A stretch of DNA of 64,000 nucleotides. Origin: Kineococcus mangrovi (GTDB taxonomy: Bacteria; Actinomycetota; Actinomycetes; Actinomycetales; Kineococcaceae). Positions 16,948-25,930 of the stretch are shown here, in pieces. Location of the stretch: contig NZ_JBGGTQ010000001.1 in the NCBI RefSeq assembly GCF_041320705.1, positions 62,001-126,000 of the forward strand, written 5' to 3'. The notes below the pieces were generated by a model, which saw only the letters and a program-made list of their open reading frames with translations, was not told the DNA's origin and did not search any database. The first letter of the stretch is position 1. The number at the start of each line of letters is the position of its first letter. The position numbers and the translations under genes are program-made.

Positions 16948-17262
16948 TCAGGGCAGGGCGGACAGGGCAGCGCGCTGGGACAGCCCGTCGAACGTCGGCA
17001 TGAGGATCGAGCAGAGGATCGCCAGGACGAGGAAGGCGAGGTCGAGCTGGACGGCGCCGAGGCGCAGCGGCGGCAGGACCCGGCGCAGCGCCTTCAACGG
17101 CGGGTCGGTCACCGTGTAGACGACCTCGGCGAGCACGAGCACGACCCCCCGGGGCCGCCACTCGCGCGAGAGCGCCTGCACCCAGTCCAGGACCAGGCGC
17201 CCGATGAGGCAGATGAAGAACAGCAGGACGACGATTTCGAGGAGCTTGAAGACCACGGCCAC
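16948..17262 (-). CDS. YggT-family membrane protein
   Basis: 104 aa with two hydrophobic helices: residues about 5-25 (FKLLEIVVLLFFICLIGRLV) and 70-90. The middle VYTVTDPPLKALRRVLPPLRLG is the YggT signature. YggT proteins are linked genetically to division and osmotic tolerance in bacteria and chloroplasts, but their biochemical role is unsettled. It lies between sepF and divIVA, the conserved actinobacterial order. Start GTG 17262. Confidence 0.9.
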   Translation of the reverse strand: MAVVFKLLEIVVLLFFICLIGRLVLDWVQALSREWRPRGVVLVLAEVVYTVTDPPLKALRRVLPPLRLGAVQLDLAFLVLAILCSILMPTFDGLSQRAALSALP

Positions 17263-17311
17263 GTCATCATCCTGCCTGATCGGAGCGGCGGGCGGCGCCC
17301 TGCGCCACCCG

Positions 17312-17890
17312 TCAGGACTGGTTGAAGAAGGTGCGCTCCACCGGGCGCTCCTCCTCCTGGGTGGCGACCTCGACGTTCTGCGGCGACAGCAGGAAGACCT
17401 TGTTCGTGACGCGCTCGATCGCCCCGTGCAGGCCGAAGACGAGACCGGCGGAGAAGTCGACGAGGCGCTTGGCGTCGGAGTCGTCCATGTCCGTCAGGTT
17501 CATGATGACCGGCACGCCCTCGCGGAACGACTCACCGATGATCTTGGCCTCGTTGTACGTGCGCGGGTGGATCGTCGTGATGCGGTGCAGCTCCGCGGAC
17601 GCCGAGGTGGTCGGGGAGCTGGAGGTCTGGGAGACCACGTGGGCCACCTGCTTCCTGATCGGGGTCACCTGGGCCGTGGTCGCGACGCGGCGCTCGGGCG
17701 CCGGCTCCGGACGGGGGTCGTGCCGCACCTCCAGGCGCGGTTCGGGACGCGGCTGCTCCCGCGGTTCGGGACGGGCCGCGGTGGTCGTCTCGGCCCGCGG
17801 ACGGGTCTGGTCGACCTCGGCGTCCTCGGCGTAGCGGTCGTCCTCGGCCAGGCCGAGGTAGACCATCGCATTGCGCAGCGCGCCGGCCAT
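17312..17890 (-). CDS. sepF: Cell division protein SepF
   Basis: 192 aa. SepF binds the FtsZ C-terminal peptide and tethers the Z-ring to the membrane in actinobacteria, which lack FtsA and ZipA. The N-terminal amphipathic helix (MAGALRNAMVYLGLAEDD) is the membrane anchor. A disordered Arg/Pro/Glu-rich linker spans about 25-85. The C-terminal SepF domain (about 95-180: RITTIHPRTYNEAKIIGESF, NLTDMDDSDAKRLVDFSAGL) follows. ATG at 17890 has GAGGAG upstream; the longer frame adds unrelated sequence. The leader carries a hairpin and a tandem repeat. Confidence 0.95.
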   Translation of the reverse strand: MAGALRNAMVYLGLAEDDRYAEDAEVDQTRPRAETTTAARPEPREQPRPEPRLEVRHDPRPEPAPERRVATTAQVTPIRKQVAHVVSQTSSSPTTSASAELHRITTIHPRTYNEAKIIGESFREGVPVIMNLTDMDDSDAKRLVDFSAGLVFGLHGAIERVTNKVFLLSPQNVEVATQEEERPVERTFFNQS

Positions 17891-17922
17891 CGCAGGCTCC
17901 TCGGGATCGTGCTCGTGGGGCG

Positions 17923-17982
17923 TCGGGTGGTGCTCGGGTGGTGCTGGGGTGCTTCGCGAGGTCCCCTCCGGGGAGGGGACCT
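17923..17982 (-). promoter_or_regulatory. sepF leader: tandem 11-mer and strong hairpin
   Basis: Two perfect tandem copies of an 11-mer (tcgggtggtgc on the plus strand, 17923-17944) lie beside an inverted repeat with arms aggtcccctc and its complement (17959-17982, 4-nt loop). Both lie between the yggS stop at 17994 and the sepF start. The hairpin may terminate upstream transcription or lie in the sepF leader. Confidence 0.5.
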
Positions 17983-17993
17983 GGACCCGGACG

Positions 17994-18710
17994 CTACCGC
18001 GCGCCGGGACGAGATCCGAGGATGGCGCTGCCGACACGCAGGTGTGTCGCCCCGGCCGCGACGGCCTGCTCGAGGTCGCCGCTCATGCCCGCCGAGACCT
18101 CGACGGCACCGGGGTGCTCCGCGCGCACGCGCCGCGCGGCGCGGGACAGCTCGGCGAAGGCCCGCGCGGGGTCCACGCCCCGGGGGGCCACCGCCATGAC
18201 GCCGCGCAGCTCCAGGTCCTCGCCCGCCGCGACGGCGTCGGCCACGCGCAGCACGTCGTCACCGGCCGCTCCCCCGCGGTCGGCGCCCGCGTCGAGACCG
18301 AGCCCCGCGGCGAGGTCGACCTGCACGAAGCACCCGACCCGGCGCCCGGCGTCGGCGGCCCCGGCCTGCAGCGCGGCGGCCAGCCGGGGGCGGTCGACGG
18401 AGTGCACGACGTCGGCGTAGCGGGCCACGGACCGCGCCTTGTTCGTCTGCAGCTGGCCCACGAAGTGCCAGCGCAGGTCGGGCAGGTCCGGCGCGAGCTC
18501 GGCCGCCTTGGCGGAGGCCTCCTGGTCCCGGCTCTCCCCGACGTCGCGCACGCCGAGGTCCGCGAGCCGGCGCACGTCGTCGGCGGGGAAGAACTTCGTC
18601 ACGACGACGAGCCTGAGCCGGTCCGGGTCGCGGCCGGCGGCACCGGCGGCGGCCCGCACGCGGTCGGTGGTGCGCGCCAGGGCGGCGGCGAGCTCCTCGG
18701 TGCGGGTCAC
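17994..18710 (-). CDS. YggS/PROSC-family pyridoxal-phosphate homeostasis protein
   Basis: 238 aa, single-domain alanine-racemase-like barrel that binds PLP and buffers its level, with no known catalytic turnover. The PLP lysine lies in LRLVVVTKFFPADDV (about residue 39). VGESRDQEASAKA, WHFVGQLQTNKARSV and GMSGDLEQAVAAGATHLRVG are family signatures. GTG 18710 overlaps the pgeF stop as GTGA, giving coupled translation. The ftsZ-pgeF-yggS-sepF order is conserved in actinobacteria. Confidence 0.93.
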   Translation of the reverse strand: MTRTEELAAALARTTDRVRAAAGAAGRDPDRLRLVVVTKFFPADDVRRLADLGVRDVGESRDQEASAKAAELAPDLPDLRWHFVGQLQTNKARSVARYADVVHSVDRPRLAAALQAGAADAGRRVGCFVQVDLAAGLGLDAGADRGGAAGDDVLRVADAVAAGEDLELRGVMAVAPRGVDPARAFAELSRAARRVRAEHPGAVEVSAGMSGDLEQAVAAGATHLRVGSAILGSRPGAR

Positions 18711-19444
18711 GCCAGCACCACGACCCCGGCCGACCGGCCGGTCGTGCCGTCGCGGCGGTAGGAGAAGAGGTCGTCGTGCTCGAGCGTGCAGCGGGCCACG
18801 TCCCGGGACGGGACGCCCAGCTCGGCCAGCTGGGCCCGCACCCCGGCGGCGACGTCGACGGAGGCGGTCCCCCAGCGGGTGCGGGAGCGGGCCGCCGGCA
18901 CGACCGCGGCGACGTCGTCGGCCATGGCTGCGGGGACCTCGTAGCACCCACCGCAGACCGAGGGCCCGAGCGCGGCGACCAGGTCGCGGGCACCGGCGCT
19001 GCGCAGCGCGGCCACCAGGGAGGGGACGACCCCGGCGACGAGCCCGGGTCGGCCGGCGTGCGCGACGCCGACGACCCCGGCCGCGGCGTCGACGAGCAGG
19101 ACGGGCACGCAGTCGGCCACGACGATGGCGAGGGCGATGCCCGGGACGCGGGTGAGGAGGGCGTCGGCCTCCGGGGCCGACGCCGGCGGGCTGACGACCT
19201 CCACGACGTCCGCGCCGTGCACCTGGTGCGGGACGACGAGGGCGTCCGCCCCGAGGCTGCGGCGCAACGCCTCCCGGTGGGCGGAGACCACGGCGGGATC
19301 GTCCCCCACGTGGTCGCCGAGGTTCAGCCCGGCGTAGGGGGCCTGCCCGCCACCACCGGCGCGGGTGGTGAACCCGCCGCGGACGCCGGCCGGCAGACCG
19401 GCGTCCAGCAGCGGGACGGTGCTCAGGGAGCGGTCGGTACCCAC
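18707..19444 (-). CDS. pgeF: Peptidoglycan editing factor PgeF (YfiH, multicopper laccase domain)
   Basis: 245 aa. PgeF family enzymes hydrolyse wrongly incorporated residues in peptidoglycan precursors; some members act on purine nucleosides. The zinc ligands are visible in VPHQVHGADVV, VADCVPVLLVD and GVAHAGRPGL. FTTRAGG and GPSVCGGCYEV are further signatures. The family usually has HAGWRG; here it reads HAGRPG, so Trp-Arg is altered beside the metal ligand. The start is GTG 19444, 18 nt after the ftsZ stop. Confidence 0.9.
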   Translation of the reverse strand: MGTDRSLSTVPLLDAGLPAGVRGGFTTRAGGGGQAPYAGLNLGDHVGDDPAVVSAHREALRRSLGADALVVPHQVHGADVVEVVSPPASAPEADALLTRVPGIALAIVVADCVPVLLVDAAAGVVGVAHAGRPGLVAGVVPSLVAALRSAGARDLVAALGPSVCGGCYEVPAAMADDVAAVVPAARSRTRWGTASVDVAAGVRAQLAELGVPSRDVARCTLEHDDLFSYRRDGTTGRSAGVVVLA

Positions 19445-19462
19445 CTCAGGAAACCGCGGGGC

Positions 19463-20854
19463 TCACTTGAGGAAGTCGGGCACGTCCAGGTCGTCCTCCT
19501 CCGGCCGGGGCCGGCTCGGACGACGCGAGGCCGCGGTGTCCTGCGGCAGCTCGATGATGCGCGGCACCTGGACCGGGTCCGGGGACGGCGCGGCCTGGGG
19601 GGCCTGGGCGTGCTGCGGCTGCTGCGGTTCCGCGGGCTGCTGGGTGTGGTGCTGAGCCGGTGCCGCGTAGGACGGGGACTGCTGCTGGGTGTACTGCTGC
19701 TGGGTGTACTGCGGCTGCCCGTACTGCGGCTGGGCGTACTGCGGCTGGGTGTGCTGCGGCTGCTGCTGGGTGTGCTGGGGCTGCTGCGCCGGGGCGTGCG
19801 CGGGCTCGGGGGTGCCCGGGCGGGTCGTGCGCGGCGGGACGGCGCTGGCCGGCACCGGGCGGCCGGAGACCTGGCCCAGAGCCCGCTCGTCGCGACGGCT
19901 CTTCGGCGTCCCGGCGTCGAAACCGGCGGCGATGACGGTGACGCGCACCTCGTCGCCGAGCGCGTCGTCGATGACCGTCCCGAAGATGATGTTGGCCTCG
20001 GGGTGCGCGGCCTCCTGGACCAGGCGGGCGGCCTCGTTGATCTCGTACAGACCGAGGTCGGAACCACCCTGGATGGACAGCAGGACGCCGTGGGCGCCGT
20101 CGATGCTGGCCTCCAGCAGCGGGGAGTTCACGGCGGCCTCGGCCGCGTGGATGGCCCGGTCGTCACCGCGCGCGGACCCGATGCCCATGAGGGCGGACCC
20201 GGCCCCCTGCATGACCGACTTCACGTCGGCGAAGTCGAGGTTGATCAGACCCGGGGTGGTGATGAGGTCGGTGATGCCCTGGACACCGGACAGCAGGACC
20301 TGGTCGGCGGACTTGAAGGCGTCCAGGATGCTGACCTGGCGGTCGGAGATCGACAGCAGCCGGTCGTTCGGGATGACGATGAGGGTGTCGACCTCGTCGC
20401 GCAGCTCGGCGATGCCGCTCTCGGCGGAGTTCGCGCGGCGGCGGCCCTCGAAGACGAAGGGGCGGGTCACGACGCCGATCGTCAGGGCGCCGAGGGAGCG
20501 CGCGATGCGGGCCACGACCGGCGCACCGCCGGTACCGGTGCCACCGCCCTCGCCGGCGGTGACGAAGACCATGTCGGCACCCTTGAGCACCTCCTCGATC
20601 TCCTCGGCGTGGTCCTCGGCGGCCTTGCGGCCCACCTCGGGGTCGGCGCCGGCGCCGAGCCCCCGGGTGAGCTCGCGGCCGACGTCGAGCTTGACGTCGG
20701 CGTCCGACATCAGGAGCGCCTGGGCGTCGGTGTTCACGGCGATGAACTCGACGCCCTTGAGGCCGACCTCGATCATCCGGTTGACCGCGTTCACACCACC
20801 GCCGCCGACGCCGACGACCTTGATGACCGCTAGGTAGTTCTGCGGAGCTGCCAC
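19463..20854 (-). CDS. ftsZ: Cell division protein FtsZ
   Basis: 463 aa tubulin-like GTPase that forms the Z-ring. The signature [10 protein letters not shown] (about residue 105) binds [20 protein letters not shown] is also diagnostic. The globular part ends near residue 315. The C-terminal linker is long and Gln/Pro/Tyr-rich (repeated [13 protein letters not shown] and QQYTQQQ units, about 350-405). The conserved tail [10 protein letters not shown], the SepF/FtsW binding peptide, ends the protein. GTG 20854 gives the family N-terminus and has GAGAGG 8 nt upstream. A 301-bp regulatory gap precedes it. Confidence 0.97.
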   Translation of the reverse strand: MAAPQNYLAVIKVVGVGGGGVNAVNRMIEVGLKGVEFIAVNTDAQALLMSDADVKLDVGRELTRGLGAGADPEVGRKAAEDHAEEIEEVLKGADMVFVTAGEGGGTGTGGAPVVARIARSLGALTIGVVTRPFVFEGRRRANSAESGIAELRDEVDTLIVIPNDRLLSISDRQVSILDAFKSADQVLLSGVQGITDLITTPGLINLDFADVKSVMQGAGSALMGIGSARGDDRAIHAAEAAVNSPLLEASIDGAHGVLLSIQGGSDLGLYEINEAARLVQEAAHPEANIIFGTVIDDALGDEVRVTVIAAGFDAGTPKSRRDERALGQVSGRPVPASAVPPRTTRPGTPEPAHAPAQQPQHTQQQPQHTQPQYAQPQYGQPQYTQQQYTQQQSPSYAAPAQHHTQQPAEPQQPQHAQAPQAAPSPDPVQVPRIIELPQDTAASRRPSRPRPEEDDLDVPDFLK

Positions 20855-21155
20855 GGTGGTTGCCTCTCGCCTCTTTCGCCTGGTCCGTCTGTGCTGCGAA
20901 ACCCTGACCCTCAAGTAGAGGGTCAACGTTATGTCACGTGCTGCTGGGTGGTGACCGTAGGGATCGGGACGGGGCAAAGGCAACCGCAGCCCCGGCGTGT
21001 CGCGACAACACGTCGTTCGAACGCACGTCAGACCGCGACCGCGACGCCGAGTGACGACAGATTGACGTGCAGTCGTCACCCTCGGGTGGGTCGCGGCCCG
21101 TCGTCACCGCGGTCGGCGCCGCCACCGGTGCGGGCCGGCGGCGGGTCCGGGCGGG
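20855..21155 (-). promoter_or_regulatory. ftsQ-ftsZ intergenic region with inverted repeats
   Basis: No gene is seen in these 301 bp. Two inverted repeats stand out. One has arms gaccctc (20906-20912) and gagggtc (20918-20924), 5-nt loop, 50-70 nt before the ftsZ start. The other has arms gtgacgac (21051-21058) and gtcgtcac (21072-21079). On the minus strand CATAACGTTGACCCTC next to the first repeat is relatively AT-rich and looks like the ftsZ promoter/operator. Exact transcription start points cannot be assigned. Confidence 0.5.
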
Positions 21156-22106
21156 TCAGGGGGTGACGGCGGGCGCGTCCGGCGCGGAGACGTCGACGCG
21201 CTGCGCCGAGTCGACGGTCGGGTCGGCGAGCATCCGCAGCAGCACCTCGGCCTTGCGCTCGGGACGGCCGGCGTCGCCCCAGACCACCGCGGGCCCGTCC
21301 GCGACGTGCAGCACGACACCGTCCGGGCCCGTCGCGGAGATGGAGGCGACCTCGCGGCGCAGCGCGTCCGAGATCGAGGCATTGACGGCGATCGCGGCCC
21401 GCAGGGCGCCGTCCCCGGCCCGCGCGACGTCGACGTCCAGGGTCGGGACGCCCGCGGGGGCCGCGGCGGCGTGGACGAGGACGTTGCCCTCCCCGTCGAC
21501 GAGGTCCACTCCCCCTGTCGTCGAGGGCACCGCCGCGACGGCCTGCCGCTCGTGGACGCGCACGACGAGCGTGGAGGGCCAGGACCGGGAGACGTCGACG
21601 CTCTGGACGAGGGGCAGCGCCGTCAGGGAGCGCGAGAGGGACCGCACGTCGACACGGGCGAGCGGGGTGCCCTCCAGACCCCGCAGGACGCGCTGCACGG
21701 CGGCGGGGTCGGTCCGCGCCACCCCGGTGGTGCGGACCTGCTCCACGCGCAGCCACGGCGAGGACAGCAGGACCCAGCCGGCCGCGACGAGGACGACGAG
21801 GAGCCCCGCCAGCACGAGGAGGGACCGGCGCCCGGGACGCCAGCGGCGGGCGCGGCGGGCCCCGGCGAGGTCGGCGACGCGGGCGCGGGCCCCACCGGCC
21901 GGCCGACCCCGGGACGGCGCGGGGCGGGGGGCCGGTGCCGGGCGGGCCGGGCGGACGGGCCGGGACGGGCCGGCGGGTCGGGCCGGGCGGACGGGGGTGG
22001 TGTCCGCGGCGCGGGCGGCCCGGCGCCGCTGGGGGGCTCCGGTCACCTTCGGCGGCTGCTCGACCGGTGCCGCGGGCGGCTGCCGGGGGCGGGTGGGGCG
22101 CGCCAT
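21156..22106 (-). CDS. ftsQ: Cell division protein FtsQ
   Basis: 316 aa bitopic divisome protein linking cytoplasmic and periplasmic complexes. A ~95-residue cytoplasmic tail is extremely Pro/Arg/Ala-rich. The single transmembrane helix is SLLVLAGLLVVLVAAGWVLL (about 95-115). A POTRA domain follows (RVEQVRTTGVARTDPAAVQRVL, about 120-190), then the FtsQ beta domain (VHERQAVAAVPSTTGGVDLVD). The start ATG (22106) shares one base with the murC stop. It is the last gene before the ftsZ regulatory gap. Confidence 0.94.
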   Translation of the reverse strand: MARPTRPRQPPAAPVEQPPKVTGAPQRRRAARAADTTPVRPARPAGPSRPVRPARPAPAPRPAPSRGRPAGGARARVADLAGARRARRWRPGRRSLLVLAGLLVVLVAAGWVLLSSPWLRVEQVRTTGVARTDPAAVQRVLRGLEGTPLARVDVRSLSRSLTALPLVQSVDVSRSWPSTLVVRVHERQAVAAVPSTTGGVDLVDGEGNVLVHAAAAPAGVPTLDVDVARAGDGALRAAIAVNASISDALRREVASISATGPDGVVLHVADGPAVVWGDAGRPERKAEVLLRMLADPTVDSAQRVDVSAPDAPAVTP

Positions 22107-23506
22107 CAGCGCCGCCCCAGGGCCTGCAGGACCCGCGGACCGAGGGTCGTGACGTCCCCCGCCCCCACGGTCAGCAGCAGGTCGCCCGGGCGCACGAGGT
22201 CCGCGAGGACCCCGGTCGCGTCCTCCAGGCGCGGCACGTACCGGACGTGGCCGGCCCCCAGGGGGACGGCGTCGGCGACCAGGGCGCCGGTCACGGCCGG
22301 GTCGGGGTCCTCGCGCGCGACGTAGACGTCGAGCACGACGACCTCGTCGGACAGCGCGAGCGCCTGCCCGAACTCGCGCGCGAAGGTGCGCGTGCGGCTC
22401 ACCAGGTGCGGCTGGAAGACGGTGAGGACCCGCCCGTCCCCCGCGACCGGGCGGGCGGCGCGCAGCAGCGCCTCGACCTCCGTGGGGTGGTGGCTGTAGT
22501 CGTCGACGACGCGGACCCCGGCGGCCTCGCCCTTGAGCTCGAACCGGCGCCGGGCGCCCCCGAAGGAGGCGAGGCCGGCCAGGACGGCGTCCGGGTCGGC
22601 GCCGAGCTCGACGGCGGCGCAGTAGGCCGCGGCGGCGTTGCGCAGGTTGTGCTCACCGGGCACGGCGAGCCGCAGCTCCCGCTCCCCCGTCCCGTCGTCC
22701 AGCCGCGCGGTCGGGGCCGCCCCCGCTCGCACGTCGGTCAGGGCGACGTCGGCGGTGGGGCTCGTGCCGTACGTGCGGACCCGGACGCCCCGGGCGCGGG
22801 CGCGGTCGGCGAGGGCGGCGGACCCGGCGTCGTCGGCGCAGGCGACGAGCAGGCCACCCGGCTGCAACCGGGCCAGGAACTCCTCGAAGGCCGCGGTGTA
22901 CGCCTCGGCGGTGCCGTAGTGGTCCAGGTGGTCGGGTTCGACGTTGGTGACGACGTCGACGACGGGGGCGTACTCGCGGAACGAGCCGTCCGACTCGTCG
23001 GCCTCGGCGACGAACGGGCCGGACCCGTCGCGGGCCCCGCCGTCCGTGCCGCCGGTCAGCTCCCCGCCGATCGCGTAGGACGGGTCCAACCCGGCGGTCA
23101 CGAGCGCGACGGCCAGCATCGAGGTCGTCGTCGTCTTGCCGTGCGTCCCGGCCACCGCCACGCCCCGCCGGCCGGTCATCAGCGAGGCCAGGGCCTGGGA
23201 GCGGTGCAGCACGCGCAGCCCGCGCTCGCGCGCGGCGACGAGCTCGGGGTTGGTCTCCCGGACCGCCGAGCTCACGACCAGCGTGTCCCCGGTGCCGAGG
23301 TCGGCGAGGTTGGCGGCGTCGTGCCCCACGTGGGTGCGGACGCCGAGCTCGGCCAGCCGGTGCAGCGTCGGGGAGTCGACGGCGTCGGTGCCGGAGACCT
23401 GCACGCCGCGGGCGGCCAGGAGCCGCGCGACACCGGACACGCCGACCCCCCCGAGCCCCAGGAGGTGGACGCGCCCGAGGTCGGCCGGTGCCGGCGGGGC
23501 GCTCAC
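22106..23506 (-). CDS. murC: UDP-N-acetylmuramate--L-alanine ligase
   Basis: 466 aa, cytosolic; ATP-dependently adds L-Ala to UDP-MurNAc. The N-terminal Rossmann domain reads VHLLGLGGVGVSGVARLL, the P-loop is AGTHGKTTTTSM (about 117-128), and EADESDGSFREY and NVEPDHLDHY are Mur ligase signatures. GEHNLRNAAAA and DDYSHHPTEVEALL mark the C-terminal domain. GTG 23506 overlaps the murG stop (GTGA). Length is normal. Confidence 0.97.
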   Translation of the reverse strand: MSAPPAPADLGRVHLLGLGGVGVSGVARLLAARGVQVSGTDAVDSPTLHRLAELGVRTHVGHDAANLADLGTGDTLVVSSAVRETNPELVAARERGLRVLHRSQALASLMTGRRGVAVAGTHGKTTTTSMLAVALVTAGLDPSYAIGGELTGGTDGGARDGSGPFVAEADESDGSFREYAPVVDVVTNVEPDHLDHYGTAEAYTAAFEEFLARLQPGGLLVACADDAGSAALADRARARGVRVRTYGTSPTADVALTDVRAGAAPTARLDDGTGERELRLAVPGEHNLRNAAAAYCAAVELGADPDAVLAGLASFGGARRRFELKGEAAGVRVVDDYSHHPTEVEALLRAARPVAGDGRVLTVFQPHLVSRTRTFAREFGQALALSDEVVVLDVYVAREDPDPAVTGALVADAVPLGAGHVRYVPRLEDATGVLADLVRPGDLLLTVGAGDVTTLGPRVLQALGRR

Positions 23507-24603
23507 CGGGCCCCTGCCCCGGCCGCCGCCTCGACGAGGTCGACGAGCCGCTCGTCGCCGTCGAGGACGCCGAAACCGGCGGCGGCCCCAGCGGCGGCGG
23601 CCAGGGCGGCGCGGTCGGACAGCAGCGGCAGCACGCGAGCGTGGACGAAGGCGGGGTCGAGGTCGGCGTCGGCGACGAGCACGCCGCCGCCGGCCGCCAC
23701 GACGGACTCGGCGTTGCGCCGCTGCTCACCGTTGCCGATGGGCAGCGGGACGTAGACCCCGGGCAGCCCGAGGGCGGTCAGCTCGCTGACGGTCCCCGCG
23801 CCGCTGCGCCCCACGACGAGGTCGGCCGCGGCGTAGGCGGTGTCCATGCCGTCGAGGTACTCGCGGACGACGTAGCGGGACGTGTCGGTCCCCTCCGGCA
23901 GCGGCACCGCCTTGCCCCGGCCGCAGGCGTGCAGCACCTGCGAGCCCGCGGCGAGCAGGTCGGGGGCGCACGCACCCAGGACGTCGTTGATGCGCTGCGC
24001 GCCGAGGGAACCGCCCGTCACCAGCAGCGTCGGGGTGTCGGGGTCCAGACCCAGCTCGCGGCGGGCGGTGCGGCGCAGCGCCTCGCGGTCGGCGGCGCGG
24101 GCGAGGCCGGCGACCTCGGTGCGCAGCGGCATCCCGGTGTGCACGGCCCCGCGCAGGGGCGTGCCGGGGAACGTCACGGCCGTGCTGCGCGCCCACCGGG
24201 CACCCAGGCGGTTGGCGACCCCCGGCAGGGCGTTCTGCTCGTGCACGACGACGGGCACCCCGGCCCGGCGGGCGGCGAGGTAGGCGGGGACGGCGACGTA
24301 CCCGCCGAACCCCACGACGACGTCGGCCCGCACGTCGCGGATCGCCCGCGCCGCGCCGGCGACGGCCGAGCGCAGCCGGCCGGGCAGGCGCAGCAGGTCA
24401 CCCGAGGGCTTGCGGGGCAGCGGGACGCGGGGCACGACGGCGAGCTCGTAGCCGCGCTCGGGCACGAGGCGCGCCTCCAGGCCCTGGGCCGTCCCGAGGA
24501 CGAGGACGCCGGCCCCGGGGTCGCGACGGCGCAGGGCGTCGGCGGTGGCGAGCAGGGGCGCGACGTGACCCGTCGAGCCGCCGCCGGCGAGCAGGACGTT
24601 CAC
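23503..24603 (-). CDS. murG: Undecaprenyl-PP-MurNAc-pentapeptide GlcNAc transferase
   Basis: 366 aa GT28 membrane-associated enzyme that makes lipid II from lipid I and UDP-GlcNAc. Motifs: LAGGGSTGHVAPLLATADAL at the start, VGFGGYVAVPAYLAA, GGSLGAQRINDVL (about 190), and GRSGAGTVSELTALG (about 265), the UDP-GlcNAc site. Both ends are GTGA-coupled, to ftsW upstream (stop 24600) and murC downstream. Confidence 0.97.
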   Translation of the reverse strand: MNVLLAGGGSTGHVAPLLATADALRRRDPGAGVLVLGTAQGLEARLVPERGYELAVVPRVPLPRKPSGDLLRLPGRLRSAVAGAARAIRDVRADVVVGFGGYVAVPAYLAARRAGVPVVVHEQNALPGVANRLGARWARSTAVTFPGTPLRGAVHTGMPLRTEVAGLARAADREALRRTARRELGLDPDTPTLLVTGGSLGAQRINDVLGACAPDLLAAGSQVLHACGRGKAVPLPEGTDTSRYVVREYLDGMDTAYAAADLVVGRSGAGTVSELTALGLPGVYVPLPIGNGEQRRNAESVVAAGGGVLVADADLDPAFVHARVLPLLSDRAALAAAAGAAAGFGVLDGDERLVDLVEAAAGAGAR

Positions 24604-25928
24604 CGCGCCGCCTTCCCCGCGCGGGCCCGTCCGGCACGCGGGCGGCCCGGTCCGCGGTGCGGCAGCACGGCCAGCGAGCGCGCCACGACCGACTCCCGCG
24701 CGCGGATCGCCTCGGGCGCCCCCGGTTCGGCGCGCGCGAACGAGAGCAGGACGCCGATGCCGAGCAGCGTGAGCACCAGGGCGGACCCGCCGGCGGAGAT
24801 GAGCGGCAGCGGGACGCCGATGACGGGCAGCAGGCTCAGGACGACCCCCATGTTGATGAGCGCCTGGCCCAGGATCCAGGCACCGATCCCGGCGACGGCG
24901 AGCTTGGTGTAGAGGTCCTGCGAGCGCCGGACGAGCCGCATCACCACGAGGGCGATGACGCCGAACAGGACGAGGATCGTCAGCGTGCCGGGCAGGCCCA
25001 GCTCCTCACCGATGATCGCGAAGATGAAGTCGTTGTGGGCTTCGGGCAGCCAGGACCACTTCTCCCGCGAGGCCCCCAGGCCCAGGCCCCAGAACCCGCC
25101 CGAGGCCAGGGCGTACTGGCCCTGCACCGGTTGCCACCCCAGCCCCCGGATGTCCTGCGTCGAGGCGGCGCCGGAGAGCCAGTGGGAGACGCGGTTCATG
25201 CGGTTCTCGCTGGTGACGACCGCGAGGACGGCGACGCCCGCGGTCACGGCACCGGCGAGGAGGAACCAGCGGCCGGGGATGCCCGCCACCCACAGCATGA
25301 CGACGACGACGGCCATCATGATGAGCGCGGTCCCGAGGTCGCGGGTGAGCAGGACGAGCCCCACGGTGAGCCCGACGGGCAGCGCCATCGCGCCGAGCAG
25401 CTTGGCCGGCTCGCCCAGGCAGTCGCGGCGACGGGACAGGGCGAGGGCGAGGGCGAGGATGAGGGCGATCTTCGCCGCTTCGGACGGCTGCGCCTGGAAA
25501 CCGCCCAGGACGATCCAGTTCCGGTTGCCGTTGACGACCTTGCCGACCCCGGGCACGAAGACGAGCAGCTGCAGGAGCGCCGCGCCGACGAGGGCGGGCA
25601 ACGCCAGGCGTCGCCACGTCCGGGCCGGGACGCGGCTCGCGACCGTGAGCACGATCGCGCCCAGGACCGCGTACATCGCCTGGTTCTTGAAGTAGAAGTA
25701 CGGGGTCCCGTACTCCGTCAACGACTCGACGCTGGAGCTGGACAGCACCATGACCAGCCCGATGACGACGAGCACGGACGTGGTGGCCAGCAGCACGTGG
25801 TGCGTCGCGAGCGGGGAGTCGAGCAACCGGGTCCGCTCCCGGACCCACTCCCCGACCGCGTCGAGCGCGGCGGGCCGGCGCCAGCGGTCCCAGCCCGAGA
25901 CGCGCGGGCGCGCTCCCTCGACGGCCAC
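24600..25928 (-). CDS. ftsW: SEDS peptidoglycan glycosyltransferase FtsW
   Basis: 442 aa, about ten transmembrane helices; polymerises lipid II at the septum together with the FtsI-type PBP. SEDS signatures: VFVPGVGKVVNGNRNWIVLG, FQAQPSEAAKIALIL, LLTRDLGTALIM and EAHNDFIFAIIGEELG; VIGVPLPLISAGGSALV closes the family core. The N-terminal ~35 and C-terminal ~45 residues are cytoplasmic and Arg-rich. Start GTG 25928 lies 2 nt after the murD stop. Confidence 0.96.
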   Translation of the reverse strand: MAVEGARPRVSGWDRWRRPAALDAVGEWVRERTRLLDSPLATHHVLLATTSVLVVIGLVMVLSSSSVESLTEYGTPYFYFKNQAMYAVLGAIVLTVASRVPARTWRRLALPALVGAALLQLLVFVPGVGKVVNGNRNWIVLGGFQAQPSEAAKIALILALALALSRRRDCLGEPAKLLGAMALPVGLTVGLVLLTRDLGTALIMMAVVVVMLWVAGIPGRWFLLAGAVTAGVAVLAVVTSENRMNRVSHWLSGAASTQDIRGLGWQPVQGQYALASGGFWGLGLGASREKWSWLPEAHNDFIFAIIGEELGLPGTLTILVLFGVIALVVMRLVRRSQDLYTKLAVAGIGAWILGQALINMGVVLSLLPVIGVPLPLISAGGSALVLTLLGIGVLLSFARAEPGAPEAIRARESVVARSLAVLPHRGPGRPRAGRARAGKAAR

Positions 25929-25930
25929 GG

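Noticed and set aside
21015-21022. GTTCGAAC near ftsZ as an SOS site
   Set aside because: It is an 8-bp palindrome without the N4-spaced second half; the same applies to the copy at 36392-36399.
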